This document shows positions 18,130 to 27,620 of a stretch of 64,000 nucleotides of DNA, piece after piece. The translations under genes were made by a program, and so were the position numbers. The stretch is taken from contig NC_010718.1 in the NCBI RefSeq assembly GCF_000020005.1, positions 2,376,001 through 2,440,000 of the forward strand, given 5' to 3'. Every line of letters begins with the position of its first letter. The stretch's first letter is position 1. The notes beneath the pieces are model-generated. The model did no database searches, was not told the origin of the DNA, and saw only the letters and a list, made by a program, of their open reading frames with translations. Source of the stretch: Natranaerobius thermophilus JW/NM-WN-LF. Its GTDB lineage: Bacteria; Bacillota; Natranaerobiia; Natranaerobiales; Natranaerobiaceae.

Positions 18130-20399
18130 TGTACAAACCTCCCTAATCCAACCAATCTATCAAAAACTTGGGCCATTTCGTTTCTGGTCACAGACTCCTG
18201 GGGTCTAAATTCACTATCTTTCAGGGAGATAATATCTAAACCCACTGTTAAGAGCACATGATTTTCAGTCTGATTATGGATCTCTTCCTGATCGGAAATT
18301 TGATAGTCTAGTTCCATATTATCCAGTTCAGCCACTTCCTGTAAATTCATGGCCTTGACTAGCATAGTGGCCAACTCTTCCCTGGTAATATTTTGGTCAG
18401 GTTTGAATTTATCCCCATCTTCACCTGCAAGGATTTGTTCAGGAATTAATCCCTGTTCGTAAATATCTTCAATGATAGCACAGTCGGGATGGTCCTTTTC
18501 CACATCAGTAAATACATCGCCTTCCGTATCATGGGATCCTCGGTGCCCACCGGATGGCGGGACGCGATCCCTGGCCTCACCCGTCAAAGACTTAATTAAG
18601 CGAGCAGCTTCCCCTTTAGTGACTGTTTTTTCGGCATCAATCACCTGGCTTTCTTCAGGGACAATCACGTTTACTGCATGAAGCCATTCAATCAGCTTAT
18701 CATTATCAGCATTGTTGATCTCCAGGGGATCTGTATACATTTGTGCCCTTGACCTTCCTTCTAGCTCACCGGTGATAGCGTTGATGGCATCATGATCGTA
18801 ATTAATAAACTCAAAGTAAAATTCTCCTTCATGTCCATAGAAGGGTTGAATTTCAGTGTCTTCCAGATAAGTTTTCAAGGCTTCTTCCATATCAATTAAA
18901 TCCTCTGGTTTATCGATATCTTCTTTGAAAACAGGCATATTAACAGTGAGATTGTTAAGCTTTCCCGTTTCCTGACAAAGGACTAGATGTATATGTGATC
19001 TATTAAGGGGCAGTCCATAAGCCTTCATAGGAAAATTGACCCTGTACAAATCACCGAAGTGCTCTTCTCGTTCTGTTATAGTAGCTTCACTGTAGTCCAG
19101 ATAATCTAAAAACTCTGGGGTCAACTTGGTTAGATATTTCTCAGCTACTTGTTCAAAGTTTGCTTCTGTTTCATCTTCTGCCAGCTCTGTCAAGGCTTGA
19201 GCAAGTTGTTCGCTATACTCCTCATCTCCTACTGAAATCAGAGGGTCGTCGGTCATGGGCTTCACGTCAATTTTGTTTAGATAACCACGGTTTTTCTCAA
19301 TATTGACGTCTAAAACCACATCAGGATCCTCGACCTGATAATCAGTACTGACACGTTCAATTTCTAATGGACCGCTTCTTAAGGTTCCGCCTGAGCCTGT
19401 TTGAGAAGGTTCACCTTCAACATCGAAGGCTGATGATACTACTTCTTCCACCTTATTAGAGAGCCTAGCTTGATCCCTTCGATCCAGAGGCTCATCAAGT
19501 CTGTCAATCTCCAGAGCACCCATATCCAAATCTACTTCGGGCTTTGAGTTTTTGATCTCTTCCAAATCTTTGGTTTCGCCATCAAAATCTAGATACTCTC
19601 CCGTCTCTGCATCTATTTTGGCATCATTGCCTACAATGGGACTGTACTGTAGATCAATTTTTTCATTTCGATAATCAATGTCGTATTCCAGTTCTGCTCC
19701 CGCCTGAATAAAGAGGTCTTCGGCCTTGTCTTTGTCTATAACATGATCAACTTCCTCAAATTCCAAATCTGAATCATAATTATTTAAAAAACGCGTAACT
19801 TCTCCCGTTCGTGAACTGACGTATACGGTAAATTCATTGTTTGATCCGTAACCATCGTAGAGCTGGCGAAAAGTAAAGTTGTGAGACAGATTTGTACCAT
19901 AATGATGAACTTTTTCACTAGGTGAAATCTCCTGGGTCAGTAGTTCAAATTCTCCCAGTTCTTCAAGATCATAATCCGCTCGTTTCAGAAATTCCCTGGC
20001 AATTTCTTCACTTTTCTGATGAGTTACGTATTTGGGATCTTCTACTTCCAGTTCTCTCATGAGCATTGTAAAACTTTCTAAATTCTTATTTTCATCACAA
20101 ATATAGACATTCGTACTATAATACTTATCTTCTACTTCTTGGGGCGTTTCAAACCCTAATTGCCATCTCCCAAAGTTATCATTGAAGTCTGCTCTTTCCA
20201 GCTCTAAATCCTGGGTTGTGGGAATAAGTTCTTCCACTAGTTGAATCACTTCTTCCTCGGTCAAGTTTGCATCTTTTTGTTCTGCTTCTATTACGGGATG
20301 AGGTTCTGCTTCTTTTAAAACCGCTGTTTCTCCTAATCCAGGGGCCAACCAGGAGGAGATCAAAAAAGTTGCTCCTAGTAACACTGTGATTAATCTCAA
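18126..20399 (-). CDS. YcdB/PepSY-like secreted protein with SLH anchor (first of pair)
   Basis: 757 residues beginning at TTG 20399, with GGAGG eight bases before. A clear signal peptide (about 1-24) precedes YcdB-like repeats with the same turn motif (DAETGEYLDF, VSSRTGEVTRF, NAITGELEG) and three C-terminal SLH motifs (TVTKGEAARLI, NITREELATML, SVTRNEMAQVF). It is the paralogue of the next gene and is translationally coupled to it, so the two probably form a surface pair arising from tandem duplication. Highly acidic composition suits a salty exterior. The molecular role is not known. Confidence 0.8.
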   Translation of the reverse strand: MRLITVLLGATFLISSWLAPGLGETAVLKEAEPHPVIEAEQKDANLTEEEVIQLVEELIPTTQDLELERADFNDNFGRWQLGFETPQEVEDKYYSTNVYICDENKNLESFTMLMRELEVEDPKYVTHQKSEEIAREFLKRADYDLEELGEFELLTQEISPSEKVHHYGTNLSHNFTFRQLYDGYGSNNEFTVYVSSRTGEVTRFLNNYDSDLEFEEVDHVIDKDKAEDLFIQAGAELEYDIDYRNEKIDLQYSPIVGNDAKIDAETGEYLDFDGETKDLEEIKNSKPEVDLDMGALEIDRLDEPLDRRDQARLSNKVEEVVSSAFDVEGEPSQTGSGGTLRSGPLEIERVSTDYQVEDPDVVLDVNIEKNRGYLNKIDVKPMTDDPLISVGDEEYSEQLAQALTELAEDETEANFEQVAEKYLTKLTPEFLDYLDYSEATITEREEHFGDLYRVNFPMKAYGLPLNRSHIHLVLCQETGKLNNLTVNMPVFKEDIDKPEDLIDMEEALKTYLEDTEIQPFYGHEGEFYFEFINYDHDAINAITGELEGRSRAQMYTDPLEINNADNDKLIEWLHAVNVIVPEESQVIDAEKTVTKGEAARLIKSLTGEARDRVPPSGGHRGSHDTEGDVFTDVEKDHPDCAIIEDIYEQGLIPEQILAGEDGDKFKPDQNITREELATMLVKAMNLQEVAELDNMELDYQISDQEEIHNQTENHVLLTVGLDIISLKDSEFRPQESVTRNEMAQVFDRLVGLGRFVQ

Positions 20400-20601
20400 A
20401 ATAATACCTCCTTAGGAACTTGCTTTATTTATTTGTAGGGCCTCTTCTAATAGCAGGTTAATGAAGGTCAGGAGAGAGCCCAACATTAGTTTTTACGTTT
20501 AAGGTGGTTCAAAGTGTTTTTAATGGTAATATATTCCATACATAATATGAATTATACCTTATATTATGCGTCTGTTCAAATTTGTGAATTTTAATGCAAA
20601 T

Positions 20602-20630
20602 AAAAAAGAGCCCTCAAAAGGCTCCTTTAT
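20602..20630 (-). terminator. Terminator of the DUF554 gene
   Basis: GAGCC/GGCTC stem followed on the minus strand by T6. The other part of 20400-20679 has only a weak inverted repeat, CATAATAT...ATATTATG, at 20540-20567. Confidence 0.75.
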
Positions 20631-20679
20631 GTTTCATTCCATTCATATGTTGTATTCACATGTTTTCATTTAAATATTT

Positions 20680-21387
20680 TTAAAACACGAAATTTGCGAT
20701 GACAGCGGCAACCAGAATTGCAGGCAGGAGATTAGCTATTTTAATTTGGGTAACCTCTAAAACATTCAATCCAATAGCCATTATCAATATTCCTCCTACA
20801 GAGCTCATCTCGGCTACTACTTCATCGGATAGATAATCCGAAACTCCGCTGGCAAACACGGCAATAAAACCCTGATATATAAAGACCGGTAGAGCGGAAA
20901 ATGCTACTCCCAGCCCCAAGCTGGATGTAAAGGCAATGGCAGTCACACCATCTATGGCTGACTTGGTGTACAAAATTTCATGATTGCTATTTAAGCCACT
21001 TTCCAGAGAACCTACTACAGCCAGTGCTCCTACACAGTAAATTAAGCTGGCAAAAACAAAACCTTCCGTAAACTGGCCTTCTTCACTGCCAAACCTGGCT
21101 TTTAATTTGTCTCCAAAGGAATTTAGGCGTTGTTCTACCTTGGCCAGTTCTCCTAAAATTCCTCCCAGAACTAAACTGAAAATAGCTATTAACATCTCTT
21201 GTCCCTCAAAGGCCATGGAAAGGCCAAGATACAAGACAACCAGCCCCATACCCTGAAGGACGGTGTTTTTCATCTGTTCCGGAACACCTTTTTTCAAGAC
21301 CAGCCCTAAAACCGCCCCGGCTATAATTGCAATCACATTAACTACAGTACCCTGTAATGCATCACCTAGTTCCAATATTAAGGGCAT
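20680..21387 (-). CDS. DUF554 family membrane protein
   Basis: 235 residues with about six to seven membrane helices; the N-terminal GTVVNVIAIIAGAVLGLVL and the central FVFASLIYCVGALAVVGSLE and SAIDGVTAIAF regions are characteristic of the DUF554 (YqgA/YdfK) family. The function of the family is not established; a transport role has been suggested. ATG 21387 has GGGAGGG six bases upstream, while an ATG or alternate start at 21402 lies inside that site. Monocistronic, with its own terminator. Confidence 0.85.
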   Translation of the reverse strand: MPLILELGDALQGTVVNVIAIIAGAVLGLVLKKGVPEQMKNTVLQGMGLVVLYLGLSMAFEGQEMLIAIFSLVLGGILGELAKVEQRLNSFGDKLKARFGSEEGQFTEGFVFASLIYCVGALAVVGSLESGLNSNHEILYTKSAIDGVTAIAFTSSLGLGVAFSALPVFIYQGFIAVFASGVSDYLSDEVVAEMSSVGGILIMAIGLNVLEVTQIKIANLLPAILVAAVIANFVF

Positions 21388-21525
21388 GTAAAACCCTCCC
21401 ACCTGTCACTTGTAGAATTTAATTAACTAAAGTTAAAAGTCGCTAAAATTTCAATGATATATGTTAGTCTAATACAGTCAACAGAGTTTGTAAATAAGTT
21501 TTTCCATATTAATTAGGAGTGGAAG

Positions 21526-21569
21526 AAAAGCTTTCTGTTGCCGTTTTACGTTAAACAGCAACAGAAAGC
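21526..21569 (-). terminator. Terminator after the BY-kinase-like gene
   Basis: Perfect 12-bp stem GCTTTCTGTTGC/GCAACAGAAAGC (21530-21541, 21558-21569) followed on the minus strand by TTTTCTT. Confidence 0.8.
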
Positions 21570-21646
21570 CACTGTTTTAGCTGTAGGAGCATCCAGAATA
21601 TGTCAATGCTATCTATTGGGCTAACTGCAGTCTAACCTAGTTCAAG

Positions 21647-22294
21647 CTAATTGAAAACCACTCCTAGAACTTTGCCTTGCAGTTTGTCAAGCTGATTTTG
21701 AGTATCATCTTCCTTGCTTTCATCATCCTCACTATTACTGCTAGCTTCTTGAGAGCTCACTACCAGGACGATACCCTCCAGATAGCTGGCGAAAGTTGAC
21801 AGGTCCGTCTCCTCATAGACACATGGTGCATCAATAACAATTGTATGATACTTCTGGGACAACTGTTGTAATAAGGCTTGTCCAGATTGAGAGTTTAACT
21901 GGTCAAGGGGATACTTGGGAAGTGAACCTATAGTAAGGATATCAGGATAATCTGTATCTAGAAAATCCACGGGTTTATCCATAAAGGATTCAGGTCTTTG
22001 AATTACCTTTGATAACTGAAGGCTGGAATTGTCTATTACATCGAAAAAACCAGGATTGTCTTGTACCCCGAACAGACTGTGCTGAGATGGCTCCTGAAAA
22101 TCACAGTCTATCAGTAGGATTTTTCTGTCATTTCTACAATCGTTAATGGCAAGTTTGGCAGCTACTGTTGACTTTCCCGTGTTGTCCTCTGAACTTGTCA
22201 CCATTACACTTTTTAAATTTTGCTTAATTCGATATAACTCCAGGTTTGTTTTCTTTTTTTCATTGCTAAATGGGAAATCGGAAGGAGTTTTCAA
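21647..22294 (-). CDS. CpsD/CapB-like tyrosine-kinase ATPase domain protein
   Basis: 215 residues of the bacterial tyrosine-kinase/ParA-like fold that in gram-positives controls capsule and exopolysaccharide synthesis with a membrane partner. Walker A is SSEDNTGKSTVAAKL, Walker A' is KILLIDCDFQEPSQH, and a later VIDAPC matches Walker B. The nucleotide loop has N-T-G-K-S instead of the usual G-E-G-K-S. The C-terminus lacks the tyrosine cluster seen in active BY-kinases, so autophosphorylation is doubtful. TTG 22294 with AAAAGGGGTG is the start. The LCP-like protein gene upstream on the same strand may be functionally linked. Confidence 0.75.
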   Translation of the reverse strand: MKTPSDFPFSNEKKKTNLELYRIKQNLKSVMVTSSEDNTGKSTVAAKLAINDCRNDRKILLIDCDFQEPSQHSLFGVQDNPGFFDVIDNSSLQLSKVIQRPESFMDKPVDFLDTDYPDILTIGSLPKYPLDQLNSQSGQALLQQLSQKYHTIVIDAPCVYEETDLSTFASYLEGIVLVVSSQEASSNSEDDESKEDDTQNQLDKLQGKVLGVVFN

Positions 22295-22466
22295 TAGTAC
22301 TTTTCACCCCTTTTCAAGTATTCTGGTCCAACTCCTCGTTAATAAATTTAGGAATTATGTTCCATAATTTTCTAGTACCAATATACATGATTTTAGCCTG
22401 CTCGTAATGTGACTTTATTCCTATCTTTTAAAATTTATATGTCTAAATATTGTTGAATTTACGTTA

Positions 22467-23273
22467 TCAAAGCTCCTCTTTCCATTCCAGCAGCTCCTCT
22501 AAATTAATATCTGTCTCTACATTCCCCTGGAACTCAAAAAATAGATCCATCATATTATCACGGTCTAGTTCTATCTGATCTTTGAGTTCATCTTCGATGC
22601 CATCCTCTTCTAAAGCATCTACATTTAAGTTATCAATGTCTATATTTTTTTGTCTGCAGACATTTTTCAGGGTTTCTTCATTGGTTCGAACATAATTATC
22701 CGGATACTGTCCTGTTAACAATTCTACAGCGTACTTCACCAAAACATGTTTACCTAGGTTATGTAGCTCTTTCAGTGGCTGAATGCCCTTGTCTGAGATG
22801 TGCAATTGTTCAGATACGGGAATTCCAATGAGATCAATCTCTCGCTCGGATATATTCACAGCTGCGTACATTATTGTTTCAATTTCGTCACTATCATCTT
22901 CTAATGTATAAAAGAGAATATGTTTCGGGGCTTGTGATATCTGATATAGAGGTGAATCATGTTCATGGATTTTTTTGTTTTGGTTGTCCTCCAGATCATC
23001 TGGGTTAGAAGAGTTTGTGGAATTTGGACTGTAATTTTCTCGGTCCTTTTGGTCTTCTCGGCCCTCTGCTCGATCGTATGAGTTATCAGTTGAATTATCC
23101 GGGCTATCTTTTGGAATAGAAAGATCCTTCTGGGAGAATTCTCGGGAAAGCTCAGATTCACTTTCTCCATCCTCTCCAGGTTGTAGATCATCCAAAAACA
23201 AATAAAAGTTGACAAAGATGATCCCAATTGCTAATAAGATTAATAAAGAAAACACCAGGGTGGTTTTATTCAT
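22467..23273 (-). CDS. Membrane-anchored LCP-like (LytR-CpsA-Psr-like) protein, divergent
   Basis: 268 residues: an N-terminal membrane helix (7-28), a low-complexity acidic Ser/Asn/Asp linker (30-108), and a domain starting HILFYTLEDDSDEIETIMYA. That segment and IGIPVSEQLHI resemble the start of LCP domains (LL.G.D...SDTI and IPRDT), which join wall polymers to peptidoglycan. The conserved arginines of LCP active sites are missing and the domain is only about 150 residues, so catalysis is unlikely or the resemblance superficial. Next to a BY-kinase-like gene, it may be an envelope accessory protein. Confidence 0.45.
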   Translation of the reverse strand: MNKTTLVFSLLILLAIGIIFVNFYLFLDDLQPGEDGESESELSREFSQKDLSIPKDSPDNSTDNSYDRAEGREDQKDRENYSPNSTNSSNPDDLEDNQNKKIHEHDSPLYQISQAPKHILFYTLEDDSDEIETIMYAAVNISEREIDLIGIPVSEQLHISDKGIQPLKELHNLGKHVLVKYAVELLTGQYPDNYVRTNEETLKNVCRQKNIDIDNLNVDALEEDGIEDELKDQIELDRDNMMDLFFEFQGNVETDINLEELLEWKEEL

Positions 23274-23483
23274 ACTAGCTCCTCCTATGGCTCTGATGAC
23301 TCATTTATATTATTGTTAATAGCTCTCTTTCACTTATGTCTCATGTATTGAGAGTTATTTAATATTAATATAATTTAATACTCGAAGAACTAGTTTTCCC
23401 TGGTGTTAATATATTTATTTTTTAATTTAACCATCTTTCATTTCCACATATATTAATCTATTTTGCTTTTTCTAATCCCTGCT

Positions 23484-24395
23484 TTAATGGGAAAGGGTCA
23501 AAAGGGTTATTTCATGAAATCCCATGGTTTTCAAAACTTTTGCCATTTCACTGGCAGTAGCACCTGTTGTGTAAATATCATCGATTATCAAGATTTTTCC
23601 GGCATTGGAGATGCTATTGGAGAAAACATTAAAAACATTGACATCAGTATTCCTCTTTGCACTCCTTTTAGTGTTGTTTTTGTTGTTGACATTGAATTTA
23701 TCATTGGCATTTGGCTTGGAACTTCCAACTTTCCCTTTCAATTGCCCCATGGGTTTAGGAATGAAAGCTCCCGAAAGCTCTCGAGACCGTTCCTGGGGAT
23801 CTTTTTCTTTTAACGGTGAGGTAGCTTTACACCTGATCAGCATTTCTTGTAGGGATATTCCAGTTTCATAGGCCAACACTCTCCCTAACAATAATGACTG
23901 ATTATAACCTCGTTCTACTAATCGATCTCTGTACAGAGGAACGGGAACTGCAGCAAAATAGGGCAGGGGAAGATAGAGCTTTTTCCAATCAGAAATATTT
24001 TTAAAATAACTAGTTTCCAAATACAACATTAAGGCCAAAGCCATTAGTTTTCCTAAAGGAATTGCCAATTCTTTCTCACCTTGATATTTAAGCCGCAGGA
24101 TTAACTCCTTCATGTAACCTCTATAGTTTCCCGCATAGATCACCTCTGTGATTAATTCCATTGGTTTCAGGGAATAATTTTCACTAACGGAAAAACAGGC
24201 AAGTTCTAATTTTTCCAAACAATCAGCGCAGATAAAATCTGTCTCTGATAGATACAGATTATCACCCAAAAAAGTGTAAGGAGGATATACAAGCCTCCCT
24301 TGTGTTGAAACCTGTTCTCTACAAAGGGAGCAACTGGTATTTTGGGCATTCTTTAAAATAATAACAGGCAGTTTTAAAACTTTATTGATTGTCAT
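23484..24395 (-). CDS. comFC: ComF family phosphoribosyltransferase-like protein
   Basis: 303 residues. An N-terminal Cys pair region (C22...C25, C57...C60) is the ComFC zinc site; VPVPLYRDRLVERGYNQS and ILIIDDIYTTGATASEMA are the hallmark PRTase-like motifs. ComFC assists natural DNA uptake. An Asn/Lys-rich insertion of about 45 residues (about 220-265) separates the two motifs, longer than in most homologues. RBS GAAAGGGG precedes ATG 24395. comFA is 1 kb upstream with degV inverted between them, so the usual comF operon is broken up. Confidence 0.88.
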   Translation of the reverse strand: MTINKVLKLPVIILKNAQNTSCSLCREQVSTQGRLVYPPYTFLGDNLYLSETDFICADCLEKLELACFSVSENYSLKPMELITEVIYAGNYRGYMKELILRLKYQGEKELAIPLGKLMALALMLYLETSYFKNISDWKKLYLPLPYFAAVPVPLYRDRLVERGYNQSLLLGRVLAYETGISLQEMLIRCKATSPLKEKDPQERSRELSGAFIPKPMGQLKGKVGSSKPNANDKFNVNNKNNTKRSAKRNTDVNVFNVFSNSISNAGKILIIDDIYTTGATASEMAKVLKTMGFHEITLLTLSH

Positions 24396-24482
24396 AAAAG
24401 CTATCCCCTTTCAATATTATAAAAGGAAAATTTTGATTCTACCGAGAAGTATTGTATATTGGGAAGAAAGGAGGTGTAAGAT

Positions 24483-25364
24483 TTGGTTAAATTAATAACC
24501 GACAGCGGGGCCGACCTTCCCGAAAAATTGACTAAGGAATACGATATACATATAATACCCTTTTACTTTTATATAGACGACAAGGAATTTAGGGACGGCG
24601 ATTTATCTTTAAAGGAATTTTACGACGAAATGAGAGCTGGTAAGAAGACTAAAACGGCCCAACTAACTTACATGGACCTGAGAGAAACCTTTGAACATTA
24701 TGCCAAGGAACAGGAAAGCGTCATTTATATGTGTTTTTCATCCCAGCTTTCGGGTACTTACCAAACTGCCTGTATGGTCAAGGACGAATTATTAGAAGAG
24801 TATCCTGACTTTGATTTAGAAATAATTGATACTAAATGTGCTTCCCTGGGCCAGGGAATGGCAGTTTACCGAACAGCTCGACTGCTGAAACAAGGTTACG
24901 ACAAAGAAAGTTTACTTAGGGCAGCCCGGTTTTATGCGGGGCATACGGAACACATTTTCACTGTAGATGATTTGAAATACCTAGAGCGTGGTGGGCGAGT
25001 CAGTAAAACCTCGGCTTTTGTGGGAACCATGCTCCATATTAAGCCCATACTACACGTAGACGACGGTAAGCTCATCCCCATCAGAAAGGTTAGAGGCCGT
25101 AAAAAAGTCCACAAAAATATGTTTGAAATAGTAAAAGACCGGGGCATCAACCTGGATAAGCAGGTCATCGGCATCAATCATGGTGATGATTACGAAGGTG
25201 CCAATAAACTTAAAGAAATGATTGCAGATAATTTCGGCACTCAGCAGTTTGTAGAAGGGATGATCGGTTCTGTAATTGGAGCCCATTCAGGGCCAGGTAC
25301 TTTATCAGTTTACTTTTTAAATGAATTCCCGGAAGAATTCCAAAATGTATTTGATTACGAATAG
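24483..25364 (+). CDS. degV: DegV family fatty-acid-binding protein
   Basis: 293 residues, full length. DegV proteins bind a fatty acid and present it to the fatty acid kinase FakA. The N-terminal KLITDSGADLP, the TAQLTYMDLRETFE region, the SSQLSGTYQTA loop, and GHTEHIFTVDDLKYLERGGRVS are all family signatures. Start TTG 24483 has AAAGGAGGTG at the right distance. It is the only plus-strand gene in this stretch, placed between comFC and comFA; in Bacillus degV also neighbours comFA but in the same orientation, so a local inversion is likely. Confidence 0.9.
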   Translation: MVKLITDSGADLPEKLTKEYDIHIIPFYFYIDDKEFRDGDLSLKEFYDEMRAGKKTKTAQLTYMDLRETFEHYAKEQESVIYMCFSSQLSGTYQTACMVKDELLEEYPDFDLEIIDTKCASLGQGMAVYRTARLLKQGYDKESLLRAARFYAGHTEHIFTVDDLKYLERGGRVSKTSAFVGTMLHIKPILHVDDGKLIPIRKVRGRKKVHKNMFEIVKDRGINLDKQVIGINHGDDYEGANKLKEMIADNFGTQQFVEGMIGSVIGAHSGPGTLSVYFLNEFPEEFQNVFDYE

Positions 25365-25399
25365 CATTACAACAGCACAATGGTATCATCAGTCTTTGA

Positions 25400-27550
25400 T
25401 TAGGGATCAATTAAAAAACCCAGTCTGCGTCCTTCGCGGTTTAACTTGACAATGGCGGCCCTGGCAGTTTTCATATCTTTAGTGATTTTCTCGCCTATAA
25501 ACAGGACCTCTCCAGTAGGGTCCTGTTTTTTTCTGCCGGCTCGTCCCGCCATTTGAATCAAGGTTCGACTATCGAATATTTCATGATCTGCAAACAGAAC
25601 CACCACTTGAACTCCTGTAACTGTAATCCCCCGCTCCATGATCGTAGTTGTCACCAAAATATCTATTTCGCCATTATGAAAATCCAGGCGCTTTTGGTCC
25701 CTGTCAGGGTCTTGAGAGGACACCCCGGAAACCACGGCCTGTGAAATTTTCTTGGTCCTTTGTTCGGAAATTTGTTCCCAGTGAGGCTGCTGATGGGCTT
25801 TTAATTTAAGCCAGTGGGACAGAGCCCGGCAAACTTTTTCCACCATATAAACAGAAGGGACAAACACAAAGATTGGCTTTACACCAGTGTTTTTTAATAA
25901 TAATTTCTCTAGTTGATCATTTAGAAACAGGGTTTTTTTGGTGCCTTTTAACAATTTTGGTTCCGGTGCTGGATAGCCATGATACCTGGCCGGGATTGTA
26001 ATCAATTCCGGTGGATTTTCTTTCATGATAGGATTAAAAGGATTAGAAAAATTTGTGTGATTGGTATGATTAGAAAGTTCACGTCCCTTTCCCTGGATTA
26101 GATCTTTATGAGGTGTTGCCGTTATGTAGATAATTTTTGCTTCTGGCCCAGAATAATTCCAACTCTCCCTTTTAGGATATTGGCTTTTTTTGCGAGCCCT
26201 ACGAATTAATAAGGGTAATCGATCACTCCCGTGATAAGGAAAAGCATCTACCTCATCTAAAATCACCAACTCAAAGGCATCATAAAACCTCATAACCTGA
26301 TGAGTAGTGGCAATTATTAGTTCACCATCAGAAAATTTGTTTTTGCTGCCACCATAAATAGCTAAAATCTTGGTCCGGGGGAAAGCATTTTGCAGCCGCT
26401 CCGATAATTCCCGTACCAAGTCCCTCCGGGGAGTGGCATACAATACCTTGCCTCCCCGGTTTAATACAGATAGTACTGCCCCAAAGACGGTTTCTGTCTT
26501 ACCAGCACCGCAGACGGCGTAGATTAGGGCAGTAAGGGGCGAAGAAGAAGAAGAAGAGGAGGAGGAAGAGGAAGAGGAGGAACAGGAATAGGAATAGGAA
26601 GTATCAAAGCGATAAGAATTGAATCCCACAAATTTCTGGGCCTTTTCATAGGCTCGCTTTTGTGCCGGTGTCAGCTTAAAATCCAGGTTTAAAACATGTG
26701 AATCTTCTCCATTGTTGTTGACAAGACAGCTTTCTGGGAAAAGAAACAGGGGTGTGCATTCTGTGGACTCGCCCATCTGATAACATTCTCGACAGGAGTG
26801 ACAGTATCTACCACATCTGGGACAGGGATCTTCTAATTCCTCGATTCCCTCGATATTTGATAGCTTATCGGAGCCACAGCGTAGGCATATGCCCTTAGTT
26901 GAATTGTCGAGGAAGATTTTGTTACTGAGGTTTTTGCTGAAGGATTTAATTTTTGTGAAAAAAGTATGTTTTAGAATGATATGTTTTAGATCAGAACTTT
27001 CACCCTTTCTCTTTTTCGCCATAGAAGGCTTATCTGTTTGAAAAACTATATCAAGCAATTTCTGATAAGCTGGATGATGGGCTGATATGACTCCTGGAAC
27101 AATTATTGGATTTAAATAGATTAAGCTTTTAAATATTTCTTCTATTTCCCGTTCTAATACCTTTGGGCCTAAATCCTGGTTTCGGCCTTTCAATAAAGCG
27201 AGATCGGGTTGTATTTCAGACAATATTTCATTAAAAAACAGCGCCCTTCCCTGTAAGGCGCTGTTGTAGTCGGTTCTCACCTGATTATGTCCTTGTAGTT
27301 TTGTACTTGGGGCGAAGGGTAACAGCTCCCAAAAGGCCTGTCCCGAATCACAAAGTCGCCAAGCCTGGTTAATATCATATCCCTGAGATGGAATCTCGGT
27401 ATAAGATAAACACAGAGGCCTAATTTGGCAATCAAAGCGAAATATCCTTGGGGCCTTCATCTTTGGCTTCACTTTAGTTGTGCCACCTCTCCCATTGTCA
27501 ATTAAACCGACCGATTTATGATCCAAGTGAATCATAACTAATTTAAACAT
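25400..27550 (-). CDS. comFA: ComFA-like DEAD/DEAH-box helicase
   Basis: 716 residues. A four-cysteine-pair zinc domain (CLRCGSDK...CPRCGRYCHSC, about 222-252) precedes a superfamily 2 helicase: Walker A YAVCGAGKTE, DEVD box VILDEVDAF, ITATP motif, and motif VI QMAGRAGRK. This arrangement is that of ComFA, the ATPase that helps draw single-stranded DNA in during transformation. The first 200 residues are poorly conserved. A run of about 14 serines directly before Walker A is a lineage-specific expansion. ATG 27550 has only a distant AGGGAG site, so the true start is somewhat uncertain. Confidence 0.82.
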   Translation of the reverse strand: MFKLVMIHLDHKSVGLIDNGRGGTTKVKPKMKAPRIFRFDCQIRPLCLSYTEIPSQGYDINQAWRLCDSGQAFWELLPFAPSTKLQGHNQVRTDYNSALQGRALFFNEILSEIQPDLALLKGRNQDLGPKVLEREIEEIFKSLIYLNPIIVPGVISAHHPAYQKLLDIVFQTDKPSMAKKRKGESSDLKHIILKHTFFTKIKSFSKNLSNKIFLDNSTKGICLRCGSDKLSNIEGIEELEDPCPRCGRYCHSCRECYQMGESTECTPLFLFPESCLVNNNGEDSHVLNLDFKLTPAQKRAYEKAQKFVGFNSYRFDTSYSYSCSSSSSSSSSSSSSSPLTALIYAVCGAGKTETVFGAVLSVLNRGGKVLYATPRRDLVRELSERLQNAFPRTKILAIYGGSKNKFSDGELIIATTHQVMRFYDAFELVILDEVDAFPYHGSDRLPLLIRRARKKSQYPKRESWNYSGPEAKIIYITATPHKDLIQGKGRELSNHTNHTNFSNPFNPIMKENPPELITIPARYHGYPAPEPKLLKGTKKTLFLNDQLEKLLLKNTGVKPIFVFVPSVYMVEKVCRALSHWLKLKAHQQPHWEQISEQRTKKISQAVVSGVSSQDPDRDQKRLDFHNGEIDILVTTTIMERGITVTGVQVVVLFADHEIFDSRTLIQMAGRAGRKKQDPTGEVLFIGEKITKDMKTARAAIVKLNREGRRLGFLIDP
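26541..26601 (-). repeat. Serine-codon microsatellite inside comFA
   Basis: A GAA/GAG/GGA purine tract encodes about 14 consecutive serines plus a Ser-Tyr-Ser-Tyr stretch just before Walker A. The triplet periodicity keeps the frame, so length variation is expected to be tolerated. Confidence 0.8.
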
Positions 27551-27620
27551 AAACTTTTTAAAATTAATCTAAATTTAATATTCTCCCTAAAATGGAAATA
27601 TCCTCTTTTTATTATTTTAC

